Assembly (NCBI RefSeq): GCF_014845115.1
Contig: NZ_NKUI01000005.1
Span: forward strand, 1 to 41,687
DNA from: Methylorubrum zatmanii
GTDB taxonomy: Bacteria > Pseudomonadota > Alphaproteobacteria > Rhizobiales > Beijerinckiaceae
Reading direction: 5' to 3'
DNA length: 41,687 nucleotides
Numbering within the stretch: position 1 is the stretch's first letter; every line of letters begins with the position of its first letter. The notes beneath the pieces were generated by a model. It was not told the origin of the DNA. It ran no database searches and saw only the letters and a program-made list of their open reading frames with translations. This document shows, in pieces, positions 1 to 9,547 of the stretch. The position numbers and the translations under genes were made by a program.

Positions 1-130
1 CCAACTCAGGCCACTAGCGAAGCGGCGGCACTTACGACCGCTCACAAGAACCTTTAGCCGCACGTGAACGACTGAGTTGGGTCGGAGACGGAACGTCCGT
101 TTTGGGGAGAAGGGCGTGGGTCTGCATCCC

Positions 131-178
131 ACCCCATCCGGACCTTCGACGGAAGCGGGTCCAATGTCAGCAAGAGGG
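131..178 (+). repeat. Imperfect direct repeat, copy 1
   Basis: This 48-bp segment begins ACCCCATCCGGA and contains GGAAGCGGGT. It matches 571-618 at about 42 of 48 positions. No function is visible. It resembles dispersed intergenic repeats of Methylobacterium and Rhizobiales genomes. Confidence 0.6.
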
Positions 179-570
179 CACTTTAGCCCCTTCTCGTGAA
201 CCGCGCCGAACGTCCGCTCTCCCCATTCCGAATCCCCGAAGCGGACGAGCCGCTTACGGCCAAGAGTGACCGTCCTCGGAGTCTCACATGCTCTTCGAGG
301 TCGTCGCAATATTTCGAAGCGGGCTTGGCTATGCCATGCTCGTCGTCTGGAGGATCGAATTCAGAGCGCAATTGGGCTCCCCAGCCCCGGGCTGGAGCCG
401 TCACGGAGCGAGGCCAGTATGTCCAACGATCGCTACCACAGGAAGGCGCTTGGTAGCCGCCCGCTCCATCCCGAGACTCTGATGCTTGGCTATGGCTGAG
501 AGCACGCCGCACCTCGCGCGCCATCTCCGCTCCGCACCGACATACCAAAACGCGTTCTCACACAGTCTCC

Positions 571-618
571 ACCCCATCCGGACTTTCGGCGGAAGCGGGT
601 CGAATGTCCGCAAGGGGT
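571..618 (+). repeat. Imperfect direct repeat, copy 2
   Basis: This is the second copy of the repeat at 131-178, starting 440 bp further on in the same orientation. The shared cores are ACCCCATCCG and GGAAGCGGGT. No open frame spans both copies. Confidence 0.6.
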
Positions 619-1076
619 CGAGAGCGGTGGTGCGCCTTCCTTGAACCCGATGTTGGCTCCTGGCGCCTAGCCGAACATGTATCAGGCGAACTCTTGACCC
701 TTTGCAGACATTGAGCCCAAGTCTTTTCGATGTTCGCTTCGCCACAGAAAGCGGACATGCCAGATGCAAACGGCATTCTGAACAGCAAGTTCGGGGAATT
801 GACCAGACCGTTCATAAAGGTCCGTCCGAACAATCGATCCCCTGGGCGGGATTCACGTTTCTCCGGTAGGGCCCAAGAAACGGGACGGGAAGCTCCTGTT
901 TCGGAGGTGGGACGCGCTACGCATCGAAGGCGGCGGTCGCGGATCCCAGGGCGATCATCTTCTCGAGCGAAGCCATCCCGAACCCTGCGCGAACACTCCA
1001 TGTTGGCCGGCTGGAACACCGGCCGCCGCCAGCGCCTTGCCCCGTGGGGACACCTCCGCGGGCAAGGACGGCAACA

Positions 1077-1556
1077 ATGCAGGATTACACGACCTCCTTC
1101 GGGATCGGCCTCGTGGCGGGAATGCGCAGCATGACGGCCTGCGCGGCCTTGACGTGGGCAGCCTCGGTCGGCCGGACGCGGAACGGCTTCATTCCGTCGA
1201 GCCCCGAGATACGCACGCTCGCCACCGCGGCAGCCCTGGCCGAGATGGTGGGGGACAAGATGCTTTTCGCTCCCGACCGCCGTATCCCGCCCTCGGTCGC
1301 GGCTCGGCTCGCAATCGGTGCGGTCGGCGGCTGGGCGCTCGTCAGGCGCCGCGCGTCGCCCGAGCACGGTGCCTTGGCCGGTGTCGCGGGGGCCGTGGCG
1401 GGCACGCTCATCGGCCGCGCCGCGCGAGGGCCCGGCGGGCACGCACCCTATGGCCTTGCCCGAGGGCTCGCCGAAGATGCCGTCGCCGCCGGGGTTGCGT
1501 TCATTCTGGTCGCGTCGGCGGATCAGGGGCGATCGGCGCGCCGTCGTTCCCTCTGA
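1077..1556 (+). CDS. DUF4126-type small membrane protein
   Basis: The predicted 159-aa protein is rich in Ala and Gly and has several short hydrophobic segments. It starts MQDYTTSFGIGLVAGMRSM, which resembles the GxxAGMRSM opening of DUF4126 proteins. No catalytic motif is visible and the role is unknown; an inner-membrane location is likely. An in-frame ATG at 1044 would add 11 residues. The ATG at 1077 is preferred because the family motif follows at once, although the upstream Shine-Dalgarno-like sequence (AAGGACGG) is only fair. It converges on the cupin gene, leaving 27 bp between stops. Confidence 0.6.
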   Translation: MQDYTTSFGIGLVAGMRSMTACAALTWAASVGRTRNGFIPSSPEIRTLATAAALAEMVGDKMLFAPDRRIPPSVAARLAIGAVGGWALVRRRASPEHGALAGVAGAVAGTLIGRAARGPGGHAPYGLARGLAEDAVAAGVAFILVASADQGRSARRRSL

Positions 1557-1583
1557 GGCCGCTTCCTTCGCGAGGCGGGCGGC

Positions 1584-2102
1584 TCACGGCTGCTTGTGGA
1601 TGGGATCGATCCAGTAGACCGTCTCGGGCCGCTCGGCGGCCTCGACGTCTGGCAGGTTGACCACCACGGCCTCGTTGTCCGAGCGCACCAGCACGCAGTG
1701 CAGCGGCTCGTTGCTCGAGGCGTTGATCTCTTGGTGCGGTACGAAAGGAGGCACGAAGATGAAGTCGCCGGGGCCGGCCTCGGCGACGTATTCGAGGCGC
1801 GCGCCCCAGCGCATCCGTGCACGGCCGGAGACGATGTAGATCACGCTCTCTAGGGCACCGTGATGGTGCACCCCGGTCTTGGCGTCGGGCTCGATCGCCA
1901 CCGTGCCGGCCCAGATTTTTTGGGCGCCGACGCGGGCGGCATTGACCGCCGCCTGGCGGAACATGCCCGGCGTCTGTGCCGTGTTGGGATCGAGCCGGTC
2001 GCCGGGGATCACCCGCACGCCATCGTGCTTCCAGCGCGCAGCGGCGCCCTCGCCGTGATCATGATCGTGCGCGTGGTCGTGGCTGTAGCCGTCGTCGTGC
2101 AT
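1584..2102 (-). CDS. Cupin-domain protein with His-rich N-terminus
   Basis: This 172-aa protein has a single cupin barrel at about residues 60-150. The metal-binding motif reads GVHHHGALESVIYI, followed by the second motif around FVPHQE. The first 20 residues are rich in His and Asp (DGYSHDHAHDHDHGEG), a likely metal-binding tail. The start has AGGAG 9 nt upstream. It lies 19 bp downstream of the ABC binding protein on the same strand and is probably its operon partner. Cupins of this type bind small ligands or act as dioxygenases or isomerases, and the substrate cannot be read from sequence. Confidence 0.75.
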   Translation of the reverse strand: MHDDGYSHDHAHDHDHGEGAAARWKHDGVRVIPGDRLDPNTAQTPGMFRQAAVNAARVGAQKIWAGTVAIEPDAKTGVHHHGALESVIYIVSGRARMRWGARLEYVAEAGPGDFIFVPPFVPHQEINASSNEPLHCVLVRSDNEAVVVNLPDVEAAERPETVYWIDPIHKQP

Positions 2103-2121
2103 GGTACAATCTCCTGCCCGA

Positions 2122-3066
2122 TCATCGCATGACGGCGAGCGCGTCAGAAAACCCTGTGTCGAGGATCGCCTCGGCGCGCGGGGCGCGGGCTGCCGGGATC
2201 AGGCCGGCGCGCACATAGAGATCGATGATGCGCTGCTCGTCGGCGATCACGCTGTCGTTGATCGGCACGGTGCGGTATCGCGCCCGCCCGAACCAGCGCT
2301 GCGGCACCTCCTCGGGCAGGCCGATCAGCCGCGACCATGCAGCGGCGTAGGGCGCCGGATCGGTCAGCGCCCAAGCGCGGGCCTTGGCGAGGCGGGCGGC
2401 GTAGTCGGCGAGCAGCGCGCGCTTGGTCTTGAGCGCCGTGTCGTTCGCCACCGCGTAGCTGAGGCCGGGCGTGATGCCGTTGCCGTCGCGGACCACCCGC
2501 ACGAGCCCGGCGAGTTCGGCCGCGGAGGTGTAGGGCTCCCAGGTCGACCACGCATCGACCGCCCCGGAAGTCAGCGCCAGCTTGGCGTCGGCGGGGGGCA
2601 AGAAGCGGAACTGCACGCTCTCAGTGGGCAAACCCGCCTCCTCAAGGGCGGCAAGCACGACCTGATGGCCGATTGAGCCGCGGTTGGTGGCGATGCGCTT
2701 CCCCACGAGGTCTTTCACGCTGCGGATCGCGGAATCGGGCCGCACCAGGATGGCAAGCCCGTCCTGCCGGTTGCGGAAGGCGAGAAAGGCCTTGACCGGC
2801 ACGCCCGCGGCGGCCGCGAAGGTGAAGGGCGCGTCGCCCACCCCGCCTGCATCGATCGCGCCCGCGTTCAGCGCCTCCAACAGCGGGGCGGCGGCGGGGA
2901 ACTCGCTCCATTCGAGCCGGTAGGGCAGCCCATCGAGCACGCCCGCAGCTTCCATCAGGGCGCGGGCGTTGCCGCGCTGGTCGCCGACGCGCAACGTCTC
3001 TTCAGCGCGCGCCGGCGCGAGGGCGAAGAACGCCAGCAGGATCAGGACGAGGAGGCGGGCCATCAC
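2122..3066 (-). CDS. ABC transporter substrate-binding protein, sulfonate/taurine type
   Basis: This 314-aa periplasmic protein has a clear signal peptide (MMARLLVLILLAFFALAPARA). It follows the SsuA/TauA pattern: an LRVGDQRG strand, the VGDAPFTFAAAAG segment and the LVGKRIATNRGS hinge, with the typical length of about 310-330 aa. It probably captures an aliphatic sulfonate or similar organosulfur compound. Its start overlaps the stop of the monooxygenase remnant by 4 nt, so the genes were co-transcribed. No permease or ATPase gene is nearby, so it may be an orphan or use a transporter encoded elsewhere. Confidence 0.8.
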   Translation of the reverse strand: MMARLLVLILLAFFALAPARAEETLRVGDQRGNARALMEAAGVLDGLPYRLEWSEFPAAAPLLEALNAGAIDAGGVGDAPFTFAAAAGVPVKAFLAFRNRQDGLAILVRPDSAIRSVKDLVGKRIATNRGSIGHQVVLAALEEAGLPTESVQFRFLPPADAKLALTSGAVDAWSTWEPYTSAAELAGLVRVVRDGNGITPGLSYAVANDTALKTKRALLADYAARLAKARAWALTDPAPYAAAWSRLIGLPEEVPQRWFGRARYRTVPINDSVIADEQRIIDLYVRAGLIPAARAPRAEAILDTGFSDALAVMR

Positions 3067-3783
3067 GCGGCCTCCGCCTCAGTGCCACGGCGGGCGAGCC
3101 GATGCTTGAAGGCGGGCAGCAAGTCGCGCCCGTACTGGATCGCATCCTCCAGCGGGTCGAAGCCACGGATCAGGAAGGTGCGCACGCCGAGATCGTGATA
3201 GTCGAGCAGCGCGTCGGCGACCTGCTCGGGCGTGCCGACCAGCGCTGTCGAGTTGCCCGACGCGCCCGTCTCGGCGGCGATCGCGGTATAGAGCCGCTTG
3301 TCGAGGCGCGGGCCTTCCGCGGCCGCGGCGAGCAGCCGGCGCGAGCCCTCGTTCTGCGGTGTCGCGGCTGGCCCAAGGCCGCGGACGGCGCGCAGCCGCC
3401 GGGTCTCAACGAGTATGTCTTCCGCCCGCGCCCAAGCCCGTTCCTCGGTCTCGGCCAGGATCGGCCGCAGCGACAGGCTGAAGCGCGGAACCCGCCCATG
3501 CGGGGCGGCCGCCGCGCGCACCCGACCGATCAGTTCGCGCACCTGGGCGTGGGTCTCGCCCCACAGCGCATAGGTGTCGGCGTGCCGGCCCGCCACCGCG
3601 AGCGCGGCGGTCGAGGCGCCGCCGAAATAGACCGGAATCGCCTTCACCGGCTTCACCTCGGAGAAGCCGCCTGCGATCCGGTAATGCGCGCCAGTGAAGT
3701 CGAACGGCACATCCGAGGTCCACGACAGGCGTAGGATGTCGAGGAACTCGCGGGTGCGGGCGTAGCGCTCGTCCTTGGTCGGC
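3063..3783 (-). pseudogene. SsuD-type LLM flavin monooxygenase, 5'-truncated remnant
   Basis: The frame encodes about 239 residues of the C-terminal two thirds of a luciferase-like (LLM) monooxygenase. It can be read from KDERYARTREFLDILRL through the SDVPFDFTGAHYRI motif to PVYFGG and on to the C-terminus. SsuD-type proteins are usually about 350-390 aa, so the N-terminal 120-150 residues with part of the flavin site are missing. The frame merges upstream, shifted by one base, into the Pls-like gene at about 3780-3790. A GTG at 3710 could start a 215-aa protein, but it would lack the N-terminal half of the barrel. It is very likely non-functional. Confidence 0.75.
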
Positions 3784-6700
3784 CGGCGGCTTCGACTTGA
3801 CGCCGATCAGGCAGCCGTCCGGGATCACCGCGCCGGGCGGCAGCACCGAGTCGTTGCCGAGGAACACCTGCGAGCCGGTGCGGACCTTGCGCACCGTCAT
3901 CCAGCCGCGGCGGATATCCTCGTCGCCGAGCACCACCTCGTCGGCGACGAAGCAGCGGTCGCCGATCTCGATCATGTCGAAGCGGCCGGAGAAATTGGTC
4001 GCCACCTCGGTGTCCCGGCCGATCCGGGCCCCCATCAGCCGGTACCAGTGCCGCATGTAGACGGTGGAGAACAGCGAACTCAGGGTCTCCAGCATCACGT
4101 CGCAGGCCAGGCCCACCGTCCACTTGCGCAGGTAAAGGCCGGAATGGATCGAGTACGTCCCTTCCCGGAGCCGCGGCAGCACGGCCCAGCGGATCGCCGT
4201 CACCAGCAACGCGGTGCCGAACACCAGGACCATCGCGGTCGGCCAGGTGAGCACCGGCAGGAGCCAGTGATAGTCGATGCCGACCATCGCCTGCAGCACG
4301 GTGTCGTAGCGGTCGAACAGGTAGAAGGCGGGGAAGACCGGCAACAGCGCCAGCGCCGGCATCAGCAAGATCATCAGGGCGAAATAGGCGGTGCGGGCGG
4401 CCTGCACCGCTGGAGCCGGCTCCGGCGCGGGGGCCGGCCAGGCAGCGGGATCGACCGTGCCGACCCGGCGGCCGGGGGAGCCGTCCCAGTGCTCGAAGGC
4501 GGGCACGTCCGTGCCCGGCAGGATCGCCGTGAGGTCCGCCAGTTCCGCGCCCTCGCCGATCGTCACGTCGTGGCCGATGGCGCAGGACGTGCCGATATAG
4601 GCCGAGCTTTCGATCACGACCGGGCCGATGACGAGCGCGTCGCCGACCACTTCGGCATTGGCGATGCTGAGCTTGGCCCCGAGGGTGACGTCGTCGCCGA
4701 TGGTGACGAGGTCGATCGCCCCGGCCTCCAGGCCGCTCACGACGCTGCGGCGCCCGACCCGCGCCCCGAGCGCCCGCATCGCGGCGGCGGCGAGCGGCGT
4801 GCCCTGCAGCAGCGTGAGATGGCTGAGGCCGACGCATTGCTTGGCGAGCCACCAGCGGAAGAAATACGTGCCCCAGAGCGGGTAGCGCCCGGGTTCGGCC
4901 CGCCACAGCACCGCGCGCTTGACCAGGATCGCCGTCGCCGACACGCCGAACGTGACGATCGCGTAGGCGCCGAGCAGCAGCAGAACCTCGTGAGCCTGGA
5001 TCACCTCGTCCGAGGCAACCAGCTTGTAGACGATGAAGATCGTGAGCCACGGCCCGGTGCGCCCGAGCAGCAGGAAGGGCAGGCAGGCCGCCTGCGCCAG
5101 GCCGCACAGGATTCGCCGCATCCGCGGCGGCGGCACGAAGATGAGGTCGGCCGGACCGTCGGCGCCCGCCTCGGCGATCCGCTCGTCGAGACGGGCGGCC
5201 ATCGCCCGCAGCGAGCGCAGGCCGTAGACGTCTTCCAAGGTGAGGCTCGCCAGATGCGGGGTCTCGCGCACGGCGGCGAGGAAGCGCGCGGCCAGCAGTG
5301 AGTGACCGCCGAGATCGTTGAAGAAATCGGCGTCGAAGGCGAGGATCTGGCCTGGGAAGAGCGGTTGGGCGGCGGCCAGGAGCACGGCCTCGGTGGCACT
5401 GTCCGGCACCTCCTGCGCTTCCGCCTCATCGGCGGCGGTGAGGACGAGGGCCTTGAGCGCCTTGCGGTCGGTCTTGCCGGAGGTCAGCCGCGGCAGAACG
5501 GCCATCTCCTCGAAATGGGACGGCACCATGTAGGGCGGAAGCTGCGCCTTCAGCGCGGCGCGCAGGGCCGCCCGGTCGAGAGGCGCGCCCGCCTCCGGCA
5601 CCACGAAGGCGACCAGCCGGTCGAGACCGTGATCCTGGCGCAGGACCACCGCCGCCGCCGAGACGCCCGGCCGGTCGGACAGCCGCGCCTCGATCTCACC
5701 GAGTTCGATGCGGAAACCGCGCAGCTTGACCTGATCGTCGATGCGGCCGTGGAACAGCAGCCGGCCGTCCGGGTCGATGCTGACCGCGTCGCCCGAGCGG
5801 TACAGCACCGGATCGTCCCCGTCCGAGGGGAACGGGTTGGCGACGAACTTCTCCGCCGTGAGGTCGGGCCGGCCGAGATAGCCGCCGGCGACGCCGGGAC
5901 CGCCGATCAGGAGTTCGCCCTCCTCGCCCGCGCCGACGAGCTCCATCTGCTCGTTGACGACGTAGCAGGTGTAGTTCGGGATCGGCCCGCCGATGGTGAC
6001 CGGCGCATCGGGCGTGACCGTGTCGACGGTGGCCACCACCGTCGCCTCGGTGGGGCCGTAGCTGTTGAACACGGTGCGGCCCGGCCGGCACCAGCGCTGC
6101 CGCACGGTCGGCGGGCAGGCCTCGCCGCCCAGGATGATGATCCGCAGCGACGGCACGTCCTCCGGCATCATCGCCAGCAGGGTCGGGACGGTGTCGAGAA
6201 CGGTGATCCCGGCCGCGCGCATCACGCGGGGGAGCGCATCGACCTCGCCGAGGGTCGCGGGCGAGGCGACCCACAGGGTGGCGCCGACGAGATAGGGGAC
6301 GAAAATCTCTTCGAGCGAGAGATCGAAGGCGACGGAGGCGCCCTGGAAGCACACGTCGTCGCCCGTCATGCCGTAGACCGCGTTGGCGGCGCGCAGGTAG
6401 TGGCAGATATTGGCGTGGCTGATGACGATGCCCTTGGGCTTGCCCGTCGAGCCCGAGGTGTAGATCGCGTAGGCGGGATGGGCCGGCGTGACGCCCGCCG
6501 CCCGGAGGTCGATCGGAGCGCCCCCGGCCCCGTCCCCGGCCAGAGCCGTGAACGCGACGGCCTTCCCGGCCAGGGCTGCATCGAGGCGCGCGGCCGTGAC
6601 GGCGTCGGTCACCACGAGGTCGGAGGCGCAATCGGCCAGACACTCGCCGATCCGCTCGGGCGGCGCCTCGGCATCGAACGGGATGTAGGCGGCTCCGCAC

Positions 6701-6990
6701 TTGAGGATGCCGAGAAGCGCCACGTGCAGATCGAGGGAGCGCGTCATCCAGAGGCCGACGAACCGGCCCGGGCCGGCCCCCCGCGCCCGCAGGGCCCGCG
6801 CGATCCGGTCGGCCCGCGCCTCCAACTCGGCGTAGCTGCACCGGCTGTCGCCGAAGATGATCGCGGCGTGGTCCGGTCGCATCCGGGCCGAGTCCGACAC
6901 GACATCCGGCAGCAACTCATCGCGCAGGAGCGAGGGATCCTTCCGTCCCCGGAGAACGCCCCGGTAGACGAGCGAGGGACGTATATTCAT
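3406..6990 (-). pseudogene. Pls/PosA-type NRPS-like adenylation protein, 3'-truncated and fused out of frame
   Basis: From the ATG at 6990 (AGAGGGG upstream) the first about 1068 residues are a normal Pls-type protein. They hold an adenylation domain (YTSGSTGKPKG, YRSGDAV, SGKTDRKAL), a carrier domain at about 540-615 (NDLGGHSLLA), and a C-terminal membrane part with hexapeptide-like repeats. Homologs such as epsilon-poly-lysine synthetase run to about 1300 aa. Here family similarity stops after GVKSKPPADQG at about 3780, and the frame then runs out of frame through the monooxygenase remnant to a stop at 3406. The last repeat domain and final membrane segments are therefore lost. The family makes homo-oligomers of amino acids; activity of this chimera is doubtful. 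Confidence 0.75.
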
Positions 6991-7537
6991 GAGAGAGAAC
7001 CCCTCTGCACCGACGGATCGGTGGAGGTCTTGCGCGTTCACTCCTTGATGAAATGCTAGCGGTTCGGCCCGAAGCTTCGCACCACCGTTTTTTGCGCCGG
7101 ATCCTAGATAGATTGGTGAACTCACCGTGAACACACGGCACAATGCAGGAAAGGGGTCAGCAATATCTTTTCCGAAGAAACATGACCGCGGTCGCCTGCT
7201 GATAACCACAACTCGATCCGCTTGATCTTACGACGGGGCCATTTTCAACTCTTGCTGTCCCCGGGAAAGCAAGCTGCCAAGACCCCTCTGCAGACCGCAG
7301 GGGCTACCAGAAATGGGGCAGATGCCAGGATCCCAATCCAAGCTTTCCGGTATCAATACATCGAGATCGACTGGAATTTGATCGTATATCGATGCAGCCG
7401 CACCCAAATAAAGGGCGAGGCAATCCAGCAGCGCAACCTTTCGGGACAAAGCGGCGGCCTGGATTGCTTTCGCCGAGCCCCGCAATGCGGAAGGGAAGGC
7501 CGACGTATTCAGCCGGAAACATTCAGATGGAGGCCGA
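6991..7537. other. Intergenic region upstream of the Pls-like gene
   Basis: This 547-bp gap separates the Pls-like start from the histidine kinase stop. Near 7120 there is an inverted TTCACGGTGAG element (one mismatch from a perfect palindrome) that could belong to the Pls promoter. Weak inverted repeats occur around 7290 and 7360. Short open frames on both strands (7222-7572, 7304-7522) show no recognisable protein. No RNA gene was seen. Confidence 0.4.
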
Positions 7538-9547
7538 TCACTCCGGGCGCAGGGTGGGAAGCCAGACGGTGAAGGTCGAGCCCCGGCCCGGCTCGCTCTC
7601 GACCGTGATCGTGCCGCCGTAACGGGCAATCAGCGTGTAGCTGATCGACAGGCCGAGCCCCGTGCCGCCATGGCTGCGCGTGGTGAAGAACGGATCGAAG
7701 ATCTTGCGCAGCCGGTCGGCCGGGATGCCGACGCCCGTATCCGACACCTCGACGGCGACGCCGGCGTGACCGGAGCGGTCCTCGTCCCGCGTCCGCAGGC
7801 GAAGGGGGCCGCCTTCCGGCATGGCGTGGATGGCGTTGACCATCAGGTTGATCACGACCTGCTGCAGCTCGGTCCGGCTGACCTCGACCGTGCGGCTGGC
7901 CGTGTCGCTCCGCTCGATCGTGACATCCGCCCGTTCGAGGAGATGGCGGACGAGCACCAAGCAATCGGCGACGACGTCGGCGGGCACGACCGTCTCGACA
8001 TAGCCCGCATATTCGTCGGGGCGGGCGAATTGCAGCAGGCGCGTGACGATCATGTTCACCCGGTGAACCTGCTGATCGATCAGGTCGAACTCGACCCTCA
8101 CCTCGTCCGCCGCCGGCCCCAGCGCCTCGCGGGCGACTTCGAGGTTGCCCTGGATGACGGCGATCGGATTGTTGATCTCGTGAGCGACGCCGGCGGTGAT
8201 CTCACCGATCGAGGCGAGCTTCTCGGACATGACCAGTTGCTGGCGGGTCTCGGCGAGCTGGCGCGTGCGCTCCTCCACCCGGGCATCGAGTTCGCGCGCG
8301 AAGGCCCGCAGTTCGGCGTCCCGCGCCTGGAGGCGGTCGAGCAGCTCGTCGAAGCGGCGCGCCACGAGGCCGATCTCGTCCTGGCTGGGCACGGTGCCGG
8401 TCCGCGCCCCGAGATCGCCGGCATCGACGGCGGCGATGGTGCGGTTCATCCGCTCCAAGGGGTGGAAGACCGCGCGGGCGAGGCCGAGCAGGATCGGGAC
8501 CGTGACCAGGGTGGCGACCGCAAAAGCGGCCAGCACCGCCGCCACCATCGCCCAGCGCGCGAGGCGGAAGGGACGTTCGAGGAAGCCGACATAGAGCATG
8601 CCGACCCGGTGGCCGGCGCTGTCGGCGATGGGCTCGTAGGCCGAGATGTAGCGGTCGTTCACGACGAAGGCGCTGTCGAGCCAAGTGCGGCCCTGGCCCA
8701 GCACGGCGTCGCGCACCTCCCGCGACACCCGCGTGCCGAGGGCCCGGCGGTCGCCGAACAAGCGCACATTGGTGGCGACGCGCACGTCGTCGAGAAACAG
8801 GGTCGCCGTGCCCTGGCTGCCGCCGGGCAGGTCGGCATGGGCGTAGATCAGGTCGTTGAGGGTATCGACGAAGCCGAGATTGCCGTTCAGGAGCGAGCCG
8901 CCGACGAGCGCTCCGACGCGGCCGTTGGGCAGCGGGGCCGGACTGGCCGAGTGGACGACGAGGCCCCGCGTCTCGACGGTGCGGTCGGTCTCGGCGGCGG
9001 CGGGCGTCGGCACGAGGTCGAGGCGGGCCCGCAGCGCCATCTGGGCTGAGAGCGACGCCATTTCCTGCGCGTCGAAGACGTCGATCCCGGTCTCCCGCCT
9101 GCCGCCGAGCGCGGCGCCGACGACGCCCCGTCGCGCGCGGCCCGAGGGCTTCGCACCGGCCGGCGACGCGGCCAGGATCGTGCCGTCGGAGGCGGTCAGG
9201 TAGAGGAAGTCGAGGCCGAGTGCGGTCCGGCGCGCCTCGAGCAGGGCTTCGAGCCCCCCGGAGCGGCCCGCTTCGGCGAAGGCCACCGATTGCCCGAGCG
9301 CCGCGATCTGCTCGTCGCCCCGCTCCATGATGCGGCGCAGGTACTGGCGGGCGATGATCAGGTCGTCATGGGCCTTCGAGACGAGGAGAGCGTCGAACTG
9401 GGTGAGCCACCAGAACAGGGCGAAGCCGAGGACGACGGGCAGCACCGCCACCATCGGCAGCAGCGCGATGGCGAGTAACCGGGCGCGGACCGAGCGCAAC
9501 CGCCAGCCGCTCGCGGCCGGATCGGCGGGTGCGGGCCGCTCACGCAT
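7538..9547 (-). CDS. Cache-domain sensor histidine kinase
   Basis: This 669-aa membrane kinase has TM1 at about 20-50, a periplasmic sensor of about 270 residues ending in a Cache-like fold, TM2 at about 326-352, and HAMP at about 352-405. A coiled segment precedes the HisKA domain with its phospho-His near residue 454 (GVAHEINNP). The ATPase domain has N box NLMVNAIHAM, G1 DTGVGIP and G2 GGTGLGLSI. The Cache part (YISAYEPI, VGMLYVGF) is typical of sensors of small external carboxylates. The gene overlaps the response regulator by 8 nt, and both lie downstream of an OFA carrier. It probably senses that carrier's substrate; the ligand itself is not evident. Confidence 0.9.
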   Translation of the reverse strand: MRERPAPADPAASGWRLRSVRARLLAIALLPMVAVLPVVLGFALFWWLTQFDALLVSKAHDDLIIARQYLRRIMERGDEQIAALGQSVAFAEAGRSGGLEALLEARRTALGLDFLYLTASDGTILAASPAGAKPSGRARRGVVGAALGGRRETGIDVFDAQEMASLSAQMALRARLDLVPTPAAAETDRTVETRGLVVHSASPAPLPNGRVGALVGGSLLNGNLGFVDTLNDLIYAHADLPGGSQGTATLFLDDVRVATNVRLFGDRRALGTRVSREVRDAVLGQGRTWLDSAFVVNDRYISAYEPIADSAGHRVGMLYVGFLERPFRLARWAMVAAVLAAFAVATLVTVPILLGLARAVFHPLERMNRTIAAVDAGDLGARTGTVPSQDEIGLVARRFDELLDRLQARDAELRAFARELDARVEERTRQLAETRQQLVMSEKLASIGEITAGVAHEINNPIAVIQGNLEVAREALGPAADEVRVEFDLIDQQVHRVNMIVTRLLQFARPDEYAGYVETVVPADVVADCLVLVRHLLERADVTIERSDTASRTVEVSRTELQQVVINLMVNAIHAMPEGGPLRLRTRDEDRSGHAGVAVEVSDTGVGIPADRLRKIFDPFFTTRSHGGTGLGLSISYTLIARYGGTITVESEPGRGSTFTVWLPTLRPE

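Larger units (their letters stand above)
1..1076. other. Gene-poor, repeat-containing region
   Basis: I see no convincing gene here. Short open frames exist on both strands but have no recognisable protein and overlap one another. The stretch contains a 48-bp imperfect direct repeat (131-178 and 571-618), a 9-bp inverted pair at 1-9 and 72-80, and at 730-775 a segment that would read MFASPQKADMPDAN. That last reading resembles the PQKADI-type translations of short intergenic repeats common in Rhizobiales; this link is from memory, not a search. The region is best read as accumulated repeat or degenerate sequence. Confidence 0.5.

Noticed and set aside
196..1134. Small plus-strand frames in the left region as genes
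   Set aside because: They have no recognisable product, overlap frames on the other strand and coincide with repeat sequence.
3775..5301. Long plus-strand open frames opposite the Pls-like gene, and similar ones opposite the kinase, carriers and urease
   Set aside because: They are high-GC antisense shadows: rich in Arg, Ala and Asp with no family features, while the opposite strand encodes recognised domains.
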